Assembly (NCBI GenBank): GCA_035528415.1
Contig: DATKYQ010000055.1
Location: 62,001 to 126,000 of the forward strand
Length of the DNA: 64,000 bases
Direction: 5' to 3'
Origin: DATKYQ01 sp035528415
GTDB lineage: Bacteria > Myxococcota > B64-G9
Position numbers and translations under genes: made by a program. Under the pieces are notes generated by a model. The model did no database searches. It was not told where the DNA came from and saw only the letters and a program-made list of their open reading frames with translations. Of the stretch, positions 36,768-44,780 are shown piece by piece (the stretch's first letter is position 1; every line of letters starts with the position of its first letter).

Positions 36768-39224
36768 ATGATCAAGACCAAGACATTGACTAGTTGTTTC
36801 CTGGTTCTCATCGCGGCGCTCGCCTTGGAGGGGTGCGGTTCCAGTTCGGCCACAGGAGACGGTGGCAGCGACGGTGACGCCGGGACATCGTGCAGCGTCG
36901 ACACGGATTGCCCGGGGACCCTGTTCTGTGTAGACGGCCGGTGCGTCTCTTGTCGCACCCGATCCGACTGCTCTGTCAACGAAATCTGCCAGGCCGGAAG
37001 ATGCGTCAAGGAGTGCCCCATTGACGACCGTTGCGAGGCGGGCGGGGCCTGCTGTCCCGGTGATTACCAGTGCGTCGATCGTGTCTGCCGGCCGCCTTGC
37101 GACGGGATACGTTGTGGTCACCGCAGTCAGCTTTGCTGCACGACGAGCCAGGTGTGCGAGGACGAGAGATGCGTGATCGACTGCGGGGCCGAGCGGCGCT
37201 GCGGCCGCAACCTTGACCTTTGCTGCCAGCCGGATGAGATTTGCTACGGGTTCTCCTGCACCAGTCCCGAGGGGACCTGCCAAACCCAGAGCGACTGTCC
37301 CCCCGATCAGGTGTGCGAGGTGGACCTGGGGGTGTGCCTGGATCGCGAGGTCGTGGGCGATTGCATCTACCGTCCTCCGGTGGGCGTTTTCGACCCGCAG
37401 CAAGAATGGGAGTGGGTCGCAAGCGCGGTCGAGCCGGATTTCAACCAGATCATGATGGCCCCAGCCGTGGCCAACCTGACAGACGACAACGCCGACGGTT
37501 CGGTGGATCAGAAGGACATCCCTGACGTGGTCTTCATCAACTTCAACTCCGCCGGCGCCTATACCGGGCGGGGTGTGCTGCGAGTGGTCAGCGGGGACGG
37601 CTCCGGCGAGCATCTCAACCTGAGCGACTACAACGTGCACCCTGGAAGCTGCCCGGCGCTTGGCGACCTCGATGCTGACGGGATTCCTGAGATCGTGGTG
37701 GACAAGCAACTGGCGGCAGACAAGTCCATCACCGGCACCTACGCCTTCCACGCCGACGGGTCGTTGTACTGGTTGGCGGATGGGACCGGCTGCTCGACCG
37801 GCGGGCCGGCCATCGCCGATCTGAACGGCGACGGTGTACCTGAGGTAATCACACAAGACACCATTCTTACTCATGACGGCGCCGTGCTGTGCCGCTTTCC
37901 CGCGGGTTCCCGGGTGCCCGTGGCCGCGGATATCGATCTGGATGGAGACACACAGGAGGTGCTCAGCGGCCGGGGCGCCTATCGTGCCGTCGCCGACCCA
38001 AACGGCGACTGCGAGATGATCTGGGAACTTGCGGCCGGCGGTTATCCGGCCGTTGCGAATTTCGACGCCGATCCCTACCCCGAGATCGTCATGCCGGTGA
38101 ACGGCCAACTGGTGCTTCTGAACCATGACGGCACGGAAGCCTGGTCGGTCCCGATCCCCCTCGACATGCCGCGCATCAATGACATTTACGGCATCGATGA
38201 CTGTAGCGCGAGTACCAGCAAGGCCTGCCTGCCGGGAGGCGGCCCTCCCACCATCGCCGACTTCGACGGCGACGGGCAACCCGAGATCGGGCTTGCGGCT
38301 CGCTGGTACTACCTGGTGTACGAATCGGACGGCAGCATACTCTGGGCCCACAAGACGCAGGATTATTCATCGGCGGTGACCGGCTCTTCGGTCTTCGACT
38401 TCGAGGCGGATGGAAGGGCCGAGGTGGTCTACAACGATGAGCTCTTCTTGCGGGTATACAAGGGCGCCGGCGGTGCCGGCGACGCCGATGGGGATGGCTT
38501 CACAGACGCCGATATAATGATCGAGATCCCGAATCCTTCCGGAACGCTGCTCGAATATCCCCTGGTGGTGGACGTGGATGCGGACGGGCGAGCCGAGATC
38601 GTCCTGGCCGCCAACAACTATGCATTCTCGGGCTTTACGGGCCTGCGGGTCTTCGGCGATGCCTTGGACAACTGGGTAGGCACCCGCCGCATCTGGAACC
38701 AGCACAGTTACCACGTGACGAACATCTGCGACGGGGTAGACCCGGCCTGCGGATCGGCGGACAACCGCTGCGGCGCCGTGCCGAAGTCGGAACGACGCAA
38801 CTGGGATCTGGACTGGTTGAACAACTACCGGCAGAACGTACAGGGAGAAGGCGTGTTCTGGGCCCCCGACCTGGTGGTGATCAACTTGACTGTGGTCTGC
38901 GAACTGGACATGTCCATCTACGTGACTTTCGATGTCATGAACCAGGGCAGCCGGCTGGCGCCCATGGGTGTGGCCGCGAGCGTGTATGCAGGCCAGACGC
39001 TGATCGAGACGGTGCACACAACACGGCGCCTGCTGCCCGGCCAACTCGAGCACTTCAACCTGACCTGGCCCCTGCCCGGAGATCTGCAGCAAAACAGCTT
39101 CGACCTGCACGTCGGGGCCGACGACCTTGGTGACGGAAGCGGCGAGTTTCACGAGTGCGAAAACGGGGGAGAGGACAACAATACGACAACCATCCAGGGC
39201 GTTTACTGCGGTGTCGAAACCTGA
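36768..39224 (+). CDS. FG-GAP repeat lipoprotein, 818 aa (paralogue of 44777-47479)
   Basis: The lipoprotein signal ends LEGC (Cys23), followed by a Gly/Ser/Asp-rich linker. Residues about 40-210 are Cys-rich modules (CSVDTDCPGTLFCVDGRC). From about 215 on there are roughly seven or eight FG-GAP/VCBS-like Ca-binding repeats of the type ADLNGDGVPEV and DFDGDGQPEI, forming a beta-propeller-like body. The C-terminal domain looks like an immunoglobulin-like CARDB fold (DMSIYVTFDVMNQGS). It shares IWNQH-YHVTN, LNNYRQN and the overall domain order with the 900-aa protein at 44777-47479. It is likely a surface-exposed binding protein. Convergent with the thrombospondin-repeat gene, with 4 bp between the stops. 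Confidence 0.88.
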   Translation: MIKTKTLTSCFLVLIAALALEGCGSSSATGDGGSDGDAGTSCSVDTDCPGTLFCVDGRCVSCRTRSDCSVNEICQAGRCVKECPIDDRCEAGGACCPGDYQCVDRVCRPPCDGIRCGHRSQLCCTTSQVCEDERCVIDCGAERRCGRNLDLCCQPDEICYGFSCTSPEGTCQTQSDCPPDQVCEVDLGVCLDREVVGDCIYRPPVGVFDPQQEWEWVASAVEPDFNQIMMAPAVANLTDDNADGSVDQKDIPDVVFINFNSAGAYTGRGVLRVVSGDGSGEHLNLSDYNVHPGSCPALGDLDADGIPEIVVDKQLAADKSITGTYAFHADGSLYWLADGTGCSTGGPAIADLNGDGVPEVITQDTILTHDGAVLCRFPAGSRVPVAADIDLDGDTQEVLSGRGAYRAVADPNGDCEMIWELAAGGYPAVANFDADPYPEIVMPVNGQLVLLNHDGTEAWSVPIPLDMPRINDIYGIDDCSASTSKACLPGGGPPTIADFDGDGQPEIGLAARWYYLVYESDGSILWAHKTQDYSSAVTGSSVFDFEADGRAEVVYNDELFLRVYKGAGGAGDADGDGFTDADIMIEIPNPSGTLLEYPLVVDVDADGRAEIVLAANNYAFSGFTGLRVFGDALDNWVGTRRIWNQHSYHVTNICDGVDPACGSADNRCGAVPKSERRNWDLDWLNNYRQNVQGEGVFWAPDLVVINLTVVCELDMSIYVTFDVMNQGSRLAPMGVAASVYAGQTLIETVHTTRRLLPGQLEHFNLTWPLPGDLQQNSFDLHVGADDLGDGSGEFHECENGGEDNNTTTIQGVYCGVET

Positions 39225-39228
39225 AGCC

Positions 39229-42111
39229 CTATCCGCGTTTGCGTGAGAGCAGAAGCAAAAGCACCAACATACCGAGTCCGCCCGGGACACTCGGTGTGGC
39301 CGCGCAAGCGCAGCCGCCGCCCTCGATTTGGCTGCCTTCGACGATAGTGCAGCGATCACGGCTGTCTAGCGGGCAAGGATCGTCAAAATCACATACTCCG
39401 TCCCCGTCTAAATCTGAACAGGGCTGGCATTCGTCGGCCGGATCGCGGGGGCAAACGTCGAGGGTATCGCACACTCCGTCCCCATCGTGGTCGTCGCAGG
39501 GGATGCAGGTGTTGTCGGCATCGTCCGGGCAGGGATCGACGCAGGTGGGCAGGCCGTCACCGTCGAAGTCGGACTTGTTTGCACAGGCAGAGCAGTCGTT
39601 GGACGGGTCGCCTGGGCAAGGATCGATTTCGTCGCAGATGGAGTCCTTGTCGATGTCGAGACAGGCGACGCACTCATCGGCCGGATCGTCCGGGCAGGCG
39701 TCGGCCACGTCGCAGACGCCGTCTCTGTCTGCGTCCGGGCAACCATCGCACAGGTTGCCGGCGTCGTCCGGGCAGATATCGAACGAGTCGCAGATTCCGT
39801 CCCCGTCGGCATCCGCGCATGCCAGACACCCGTCATCGGGATCCTGCGGGCAGGGATCCTGTGCATCACATGCTCCGTCGCCGTCGTAGTCGACTATGAC
39901 ATTCTTGCAGCCTATCTTTGCCAGACACTCGTCCCGGGTGCACTCGTCGCCGTCGTCACAGGCCGTGTCGTTTGGCAGAGCGACACACTCACCCGCAACC
40001 CGATCGCAACCGTCGTCGGTGCAGGCAACTCCATCGTCGCAGTCGGAATCCTGCAGGCACTCGACACAGGCTTTTAGTTGCTCGTCACAGCGGCCGCCAG
40101 CCTGGCAGGGGTTGCCGGCCGGCACACAGCCTGAATGGATATTGCAGCGCCCCGGCCCGTTGCAGAAGACGCCGTCGTCGGGGCAACTGGAATCGTCGGG
40201 AGTAAAAACGCAGCTTCCCGCCAGGCAACTGTCGTCGCTGCAATCGACCCCGTCGTCGCAGACATGCCCGCACGAGCCGCAGTTATCGGCGTCGACGTTG
40301 TTATCCTGGATGGGATTGGCGACCAGCGGACAGTTGTCGACGTCGTCGTTCACGCCGTCGCCGTCGGTGTCGGGATTCAGCGGGTCGGTCTCGTCGGCGT
40401 CCATCAGGCCGTTGTGATCGACGTCTTCCTGTCCGTCCGCCAGGTTGTCCGAATCGCAGTCGGGATCAGTGGGATCGGTCGTCGTGGCCGGGTCTTGATC
40501 GGGCACAAAGACCGCCGGGTCGGTCCCGGAAAGCGGGCCGGCCCCGTCCGGGTCGGCCACAGGGGAGGTCAATCCGCTTTCGGTGCCGTCGAGGATCCCG
40601 TCGCCGTCGCTGTCGGCTTCGAGCGGGTCGGTCACGTATCCGTCCGCTCCGGCAATCGTCTCTTCGCCGTCGGCGATCCCGTCGTCGTCGCTGTCGGCGT
40701 CGTCGGGATCGGTGCCCAGCGCGTCCTCCTGCGAATTCGATAGCCCGTCACCGTCGGCATCGTCGTCTCCGACCTCGACAATCACCAGGTTCGACGAGCG
40801 AGGCAAGGTGGTATCGGATGTTATACCGGCCAGGTTGCTGATGGTTGTGCCGTCGGGAACACCTGCATCCAGAGACACCCTGAACGACATAACATAGGCC
40901 GCGCCGGCCGTCAGATCGGCGAAGATGCACGAGACGCCGCCCGGAGTAGTCGCATCGAAGTCGCACTCGTCGTCGCCCGCGCCGTCGCTCATCGGCTGCG
41001 GGCCCGTGCCCAGGTCGAGTGTCAAAGAGCCCGGAACATAGGTGGTCTGCGCTGGCAGCGAATCCGTGACCTGGGCATTGACGGCGTCGATGGAGCTTTC
41101 ATTGGTGATGGCCAGGCTGAAAATAATTTGATCGAGCGGCAAGACCCACTGCGGCGCGGCCCGCTTGAAGAGCGCCAAAATCGGGTAGTCAACCCGGGTG
41201 GCGACGGTGTTGGAGTCGACCCGCGGCAGGTTGTCGGAAAACCCGCCGGCCGTATTTTCGATAATTGTGCCCTCGGGCAAGGCGCGCACCCGCGCCTGGA
41301 AGCTCAAGCTGGCCGAGTCCTGGGCGTCGAGATCGCCAATGCTCCAGTTGATGGTTCTGGTGGACAGGTCGTAGCCGCCGGACCCGGAGGCCGAGACAAA
41401 ATCCAACCCCTCGTGCAAGGCGTCCCTGACGACGACGTTCTCGGCCAGCTCGCCCGCCGAGCTCGAGCTATTGACGACGTCGATGGTGTAGCTGAGCACG
41501 TCTCCGGTGGTGGCTTGTGTCAGGTCGACCTGCTTGGTAAGCGCCAGGTTGGTCTTGGTCACCCGGAAGCCGTCGCGCGGCTCGAGTGCGCGGCCAAGGT
41601 AGAATCCGCGCGCCAGGGCCTCGAACAGGCAGGCGCCGTCCGGATCCGACGCCTCCCAGCGGACGCTGAAAGAAACACTCAGCTCCTGGCCCGAGTCCAT
41701 GCCGGCGTTGAGATCCCAGGACAGGGTGCGGGTCACGCCATCGCTGCTGTCGGTCGGGTTTTGAGCCTGTGTCGAAGAATCGGGAAAGGTGACGTTGGCC
41801 GAGTCTGCGACGTAGGCGACGGCGTCCGGCATCTCGAGTGTGAGATCGACGCCGCCGAGGCCGTTGAAATTGCCGCTCCTGACCGTTATTGTGACTCCGA
41901 CGTCGCCGCCGGCCGCGGGCACGCTGGTGGCGGACGGCGTTCCGTCGGCGCTCAGGACAGGATCGAGAAACTCGTAAACCTGAGCGTCACGACCAAGGAC
42001 AATGTACTCCTGAAAACCGGCCGGCAGGCTCTGAGCCCCGGCCGGCTGCGCCAGGATGGCGGCCGATGCAAGAGCAAACAAAATGGCATGCCGAATGCGC
42101 TTGATCCTCAA
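39229..42111 (-). CDS. Secreted thrombospondin-type-3 repeat protein with GG-CxC C-terminal anchor signal
   Basis: About 960 aa. A TTG at 42111 with AGAGAGGT upstream gives a clean signal peptide (LRIKRIRHAILFALASA, cut near QPAGA); an ATG at 42150 adds 13 residues. Two to three DUF11-like beta domains (DVLSYTIDVVNSSSSAGEL, PQWVLPLDQIIFSLAITNES) precede a Ca-binding run of DADGDGICD-type thrombospondin-3 repeats and Cys-rich modules. The C-terminus is IEGGGCACAATPS, then a hydrophobic helix and SRKRG. That Gly-Gly-Cys-x-Cys plus helix plus basic tail is the MYXO-CTERM-like sorting design. Likely a surface protein. Convergent with the FG-GAP gene. Confidence 0.85.
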   Translation of the reverse strand: MRIKRIRHAILFALASAAILAQPAGAQSLPAGFQEYIVLGRDAQVYEFLDPVLSADGTPSATSVPAAGGDVGVTITVRSGNFNGLGGVDLTLEMPDAVAYVADSANVTFPDSSTQAQNPTDSSDGVTRTLSWDLNAGMDSGQELSVSFSVRWEASDPDGACLFEALARGFYLGRALEPRDGFRVTKTNLALTKQVDLTQATTGDVLSYTIDVVNSSSSAGELAENVVVRDALHEGLDFVSASGSGGYDLSTRTINWSIGDLDAQDSASLSFQARVRALPEGTIIENTAGGFSDNLPRVDSNTVATRVDYPILALFKRAAPQWVLPLDQIIFSLAITNESSIDAVNAQVTDSLPAQTTYVPGSLTLDLGTGPQPMSDGAGDDECDFDATTPGGVSCIFADLTAGAAYVMSFRVSLDAGVPDGTTISNLAGITSDTTLPRSSNLVIVEVGDDDADGDGLSNSQEDALGTDPDDADSDDDGIADGEETIAGADGYVTDPLEADSDGDGILDGTESGLTSPVADPDGAGPLSGTDPAVFVPDQDPATTTDPTDPDCDSDNLADGQEDVDHNGLMDADETDPLNPDTDGDGVNDDVDNCPLVANPIQDNNVDADNCGSCGHVCDDGVDCSDDSCLAGSCVFTPDDSSCPDDGVFCNGPGRCNIHSGCVPAGNPCQAGGRCDEQLKACVECLQDSDCDDGVACTDDGCDRVAGECVALPNDTACDDGDECTRDECLAKIGCKNVIVDYDGDGACDAQDPCPQDPDDGCLACADADGDGICDSFDICPDDAGNLCDGCPDADRDGVCDVADACPDDPADECVACLDIDKDSICDEIDPCPGDPSNDCSACANKSDFDGDGLPTCVDPCPDDADNTCIPCDDHDGDGVCDTLDVCPRDPADECQPCSDLDGDGVCDFDDPCPLDSRDRCTIVEGSQIEGGGCACAATPSVPGGLGMLVLLLLLSRKRG

Positions 42112-42213
42112 TGTACCTCTCTTGTCAATGACGTATATAGATACTAACACGTCATCCCCTCGGCGACCAGTTCTGAACTTGACCGGCGGCCGTCAAATAC
42201 ATACCTTGGCAGC

Positions 42214-44205
42214 ATGATCGATCATCCCAGTTCGGCTGAGTCCGGCGATCTCGGACCGCCAAGCGCCGAAAAGCATCGACGCCCCGGCCGCCGCGGGCTG
42301 GTGATCGACGGGGTGCTTTTGCTTTGCGTTCTGCTATGCGGATGGATTCTTCTCGAGCCCGGCGTCTTCTCGGTCGACGAGAGCCACTACCTGCTGACCA
42401 CAGACGCCTTCGCCCAGAGGGGCTCGTTTCAGATCGAAAACGGCTTCGAGCGTTACCGGGCGCGCGAACTGCTGTTCTTCTACACAGTGGTTCCCGACGA
42501 CATCGAGCATCTTGGAAGCGTGTCTACGGTCCCGCCCTATCATGCGATCCTGGCGGCACCGTTTCTCTTGCTCTTCGGGCTTTCCGGCATGTTCTGGCTG
42601 AACCTGCTCGCCTTCGCGGCGACCTGTATAGCAGTCCGGCGCCTGGCCGAACGGCTTGCGCCCCATGGCCCGTTTGCCATGGTTGTCGCCGCTGTTTTCG
42701 CACTGGGCTCCTGCGGCCTGGAGTACGCGCTGGGCATCTGGCCGCACGCGCTATCGCAGGCCCTGGTCGCATGGGCCGTGCTGATCTTTCTGCATGCCGC
42801 CGAGTCGAGCGGCAGGCGCGCCTGGATATTTTCCTGCCTGGCCGGGCTGCTGCTATCCGTGGCAACCGGTGTGCGACTGCAGAACATCGTCTGGCTGCCG
42901 GTATTCCTGGTCATGAGCCGCTTGGCGCTCGGCTGCTCGTGGCCGCTGCTCGTCTCGCACCTGGCCGGCTGGATCCTGCCGCTGGCGGGTTACTCGCTAA
43001 TAAATCTCGCCCGCCTGGGCACGCTCAACCCGTTCACCTACGGGACGCATGCTGCGCTGGGCGGCTCGCTGCCCGTCCGCTTTTTCAGCTGGGTGGGATG
43101 CCATCCCTGGGTCTTGGCGATCGCCGCCGTCGCGGCCGCGGCGGTTTTTTTACTCTGGCGCAGGCTGCGCTGGAGGGGGCTGCTGCCGGGGCTCGTCTTG
43201 GCCGTCGCCGGGGCGCTTGCGGTATCTCCAGAACTGAGGGCCATCTCGGCACATTGGCTTTCGATGGCCGGGTTTCATCTTATTGACAGCGCTTTCCTGC
43301 CGGCCAAGACGGTCTCGATGGGTTCGGTCGGCAACCAGCTCGGCCAGGTGCTCTACGGGGGCGTTCTGAAGAAGGGTCTTTTGGAGGTTGCGCCCATACT
43401 GGTTCTTTCGTTGCTTATCTTGCTTGCCAAAAAGATACGTCCGGCCACACCAAGTGAGCTGGGTTTCATCGCCGGCACGGGCCTGCTCGGTGCGGCGGTT
43501 CTGCCGCTGATTCTGAGCGCGGGCGGTCTGTGCTTCAACCCGCGATACCTGCTCGAGATCGTCCCCGCGCTGCTGGTCGCCTCGCTGTATTTCGGCCTCG
43601 GGCTTTCGCCCTCATGGGCCGCACTTGCCGCCGGCGCCGGGCTGGGCGCTGGCCTCGCGCTTCCAAGCGTCTTGCATCCCGGAAGCGTCGGCGATCCATC
43701 AAGCAGCCTGCTGTCCGTTCTGGCCCCGCTGGGAGTTTCCGTTTGCCTGCTCGCTGCGACCGCGCTCGCCCTGTGGAAGAAGGATCTGGCACACGGCGCG
43801 ATTCGCCGGGCGGCTGCCGTTGTGCTGGGCGCCGCCTTGGCCTACGGAACCATGATCCAGCTAGGCGTTGATCTGAAGCGTTCGCTGAGCATACGCCATT
43901 ACGCCGGCCGCATGCTCGAAGAAGGCCGGAAGGTACTTCCGGACAACGCAGCGCTTCTGGCCTGGGAAGCGCGCAAGGACGTCTTCTCTCCTTTGAAACT
44001 CGATCGAGACATTCTGATAGCGGGAGTCGCCCGGGGGGACGAGAACGTCCCCGACTTGATCCGGCGCTTGATTGCGGATCGCCGGGTCTATGTATTGAAG
44101 TCGGGAATACCAGCCGACGTCTGGGCCAAGTGGTCGGCGCCCTACCAGTTGCGGGAACATGAGCGCCACGGCCTTGTGTTCGTGGAGCTTATTGTAAACA
44201 AATGA
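42214..44205 (+). CDS. Polytopic membrane protein, possible GT-C glycosyltransferase
   Basis: A 663-aa protein with about a dozen hydrophobic helices from residue 30 to 560. The first loop has an acidic, aromatic pattern (EPGVFSVDESHYLLTTDAFA) like the catalytic loop of GT-C enzymes, which carry DE/ExD residues after helix 1. A short soluble C-terminal part follows (RHYAGRMLEEGRKVLPDNAAL, then LRREH-type residues). The family uses lipid-linked sugars; the acceptor is unknown and no glycosyltransferase neighbours are present, so the assignment rests on topology and the first loop. It is followed by a lipoprotein gene on the opposite strand after 14 bp. Confidence 0.6.
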   Translation: MIDHPSSAESGDLGPPSAEKHRRPGRRGLVIDGVLLLCVLLCGWILLEPGVFSVDESHYLLTTDAFAQRGSFQIENGFERYRARELLFFYTVVPDDIEHLGSVSTVPPYHAILAAPFLLLFGLSGMFWLNLLAFAATCIAVRRLAERLAPHGPFAMVVAAVFALGSCGLEYALGIWPHALSQALVAWAVLIFLHAAESSGRRAWIFSCLAGLLLSVATGVRLQNIVWLPVFLVMSRLALGCSWPLLVSHLAGWILPLAGYSLINLARLGTLNPFTYGTHAALGGSLPVRFFSWVGCHPWVLAIAAVAAAAVFLLWRRLRWRGLLPGLVLAVAGALAVSPELRAISAHWLSMAGFHLIDSAFLPAKTVSMGSVGNQLGQVLYGGVLKKGLLEVAPILVLSLLILLAKKIRPATPSELGFIAGTGLLGAAVLPLILSAGGLCFNPRYLLEIVPALLVASLYFGLGLSPSWAALAAGAGLGAGLALPSVLHPGSVGDPSSSLLSVLAPLGVSVCLLAATALALWKKDLAHGAIRRAAAVVLGAALAYGTMIQLGVDLKRSLSIRHYAGRMLEEGRKVLPDNAALLAWEARKDVFSPLKLDRDILIAGVARGDENVPDLIRRLIADRRVYVLKSGIPADVWAKWSAPYQLREHERHGLVFVELIVNK

Positions 44206-44219
44206 AACTCGCAGCAACA

Positions 44220-44780
44220 TCAATTAGACGGGGACGGAGTGAGGTCGGGGGACGGGGCGCCGGCCTTGGCACGCGGCAACTCGACCTGCATCGGTGTGCT
44301 TATAAAGATCGGCCTGATCGCTAACTCAGCGAATACCAGGCGCGCGTAGAGGCGTGAAGCCAGCTTGGGCCCTAAATCGCGACTCAGGATGGCCCACTGC
44401 AGCTCGTGCCAGAGGGGCAAAAGCCGCATCGGATTGGCGGGCAGCTTGTGTGGGCCGCACAGCTCGGGCAGAGGTTTTTCGAGCTTGGGGCAGTAGGCCC
44501 GGCGGCAGCTCTCGGCGATGATCGCGGCACGCCTATCGGGTGGCACGGCCGCGATCTCTCCGAAAGCCTTGCGGCAAACCGTCTCCACGTAAAGATCCTT
44601 GCAGGCGCCGGCCAAGACCGTGAACTTCGAGGCTGGGCCCATACCGCGAGCCGCCTGCTTCAATCCATTCAGGCATTTTTGAACCGCTTCGCCGGCATGC
44701 GGGTTGCGCGGCCGCTGACGACAGGCTGAAAACGGCACGAGCAGGCAGGCCGACAGTACCAGGCAGGTTGTCCTATTCAT
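44220..44780 (-). CDS. Small lipoprotein, 186 aa, C-terminus encoded by border element F
   Basis: The ATG overlaps the stop of the upstream FG-GAP gene by 4 bp (ATGA). The signal ends VPFSAC (Cys20). The mature part is helical with several Cys (KCLNGLKQAARGMG, ESCRRAYCPKLEKPLPELCG). I know no family. The last residues, LTPSPSN and the stop, are encoded by border-element copy F, suggesting that the original C-terminus was altered. It is likely cotranscribed with the FG-GAP gene. Function unknown. Confidence 0.65.
   Translation of the reverse strand: MNRTTCLVLSACLLVPFSACRQRPRNPHAGEAVQKCLNGLKQAARGMGPASKFTVLAGACKDLYVETVCRKAFGEIAAVPPDRRAAIIAESCRRAYCPKLEKPLPELCGPHKLPANPMRLLPLWHELQWAILSRDLGPKLASRLYARLVFAELAIRPIFISTPMQVELPRAKAGAPSPDLTPSPSN
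44223..44243 (-). repeat. Border element copy F
   Basis: ATTAGACGGGGACGGAGTGA, in opposite orientation to copies A to E, overlapping the 3' end of the 186-aa lipoprotein gene. Confidence 0.7.

Noticed and set aside
35526..38351. A long minus-strand open frame extending the aldehyde ferredoxin oxidoreductase gene to 1564 aa
   Set aside because: It runs antisense through the M20 peptidase and FG-GAP lipoprotein genes. The family N-terminus and a GGGAGG site mark the true start at 35525.
39391..39480. ACTCCGTCCCC cores at 39394 and 39472 as more border elements
   Set aside because: They encode Asp-Gly-Asp-Gly-Val in thrombospondin-3 repeats. The same applies to 45761 (FG-GAP) and 48750 (Gly/Asp linker).
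39380..40780. Regular spaced repeats resembling a CRISPR array
   Set aside because: They are coding Asp-rich Ca-binding repeats, in frame, with variable spacing and no cas genes.
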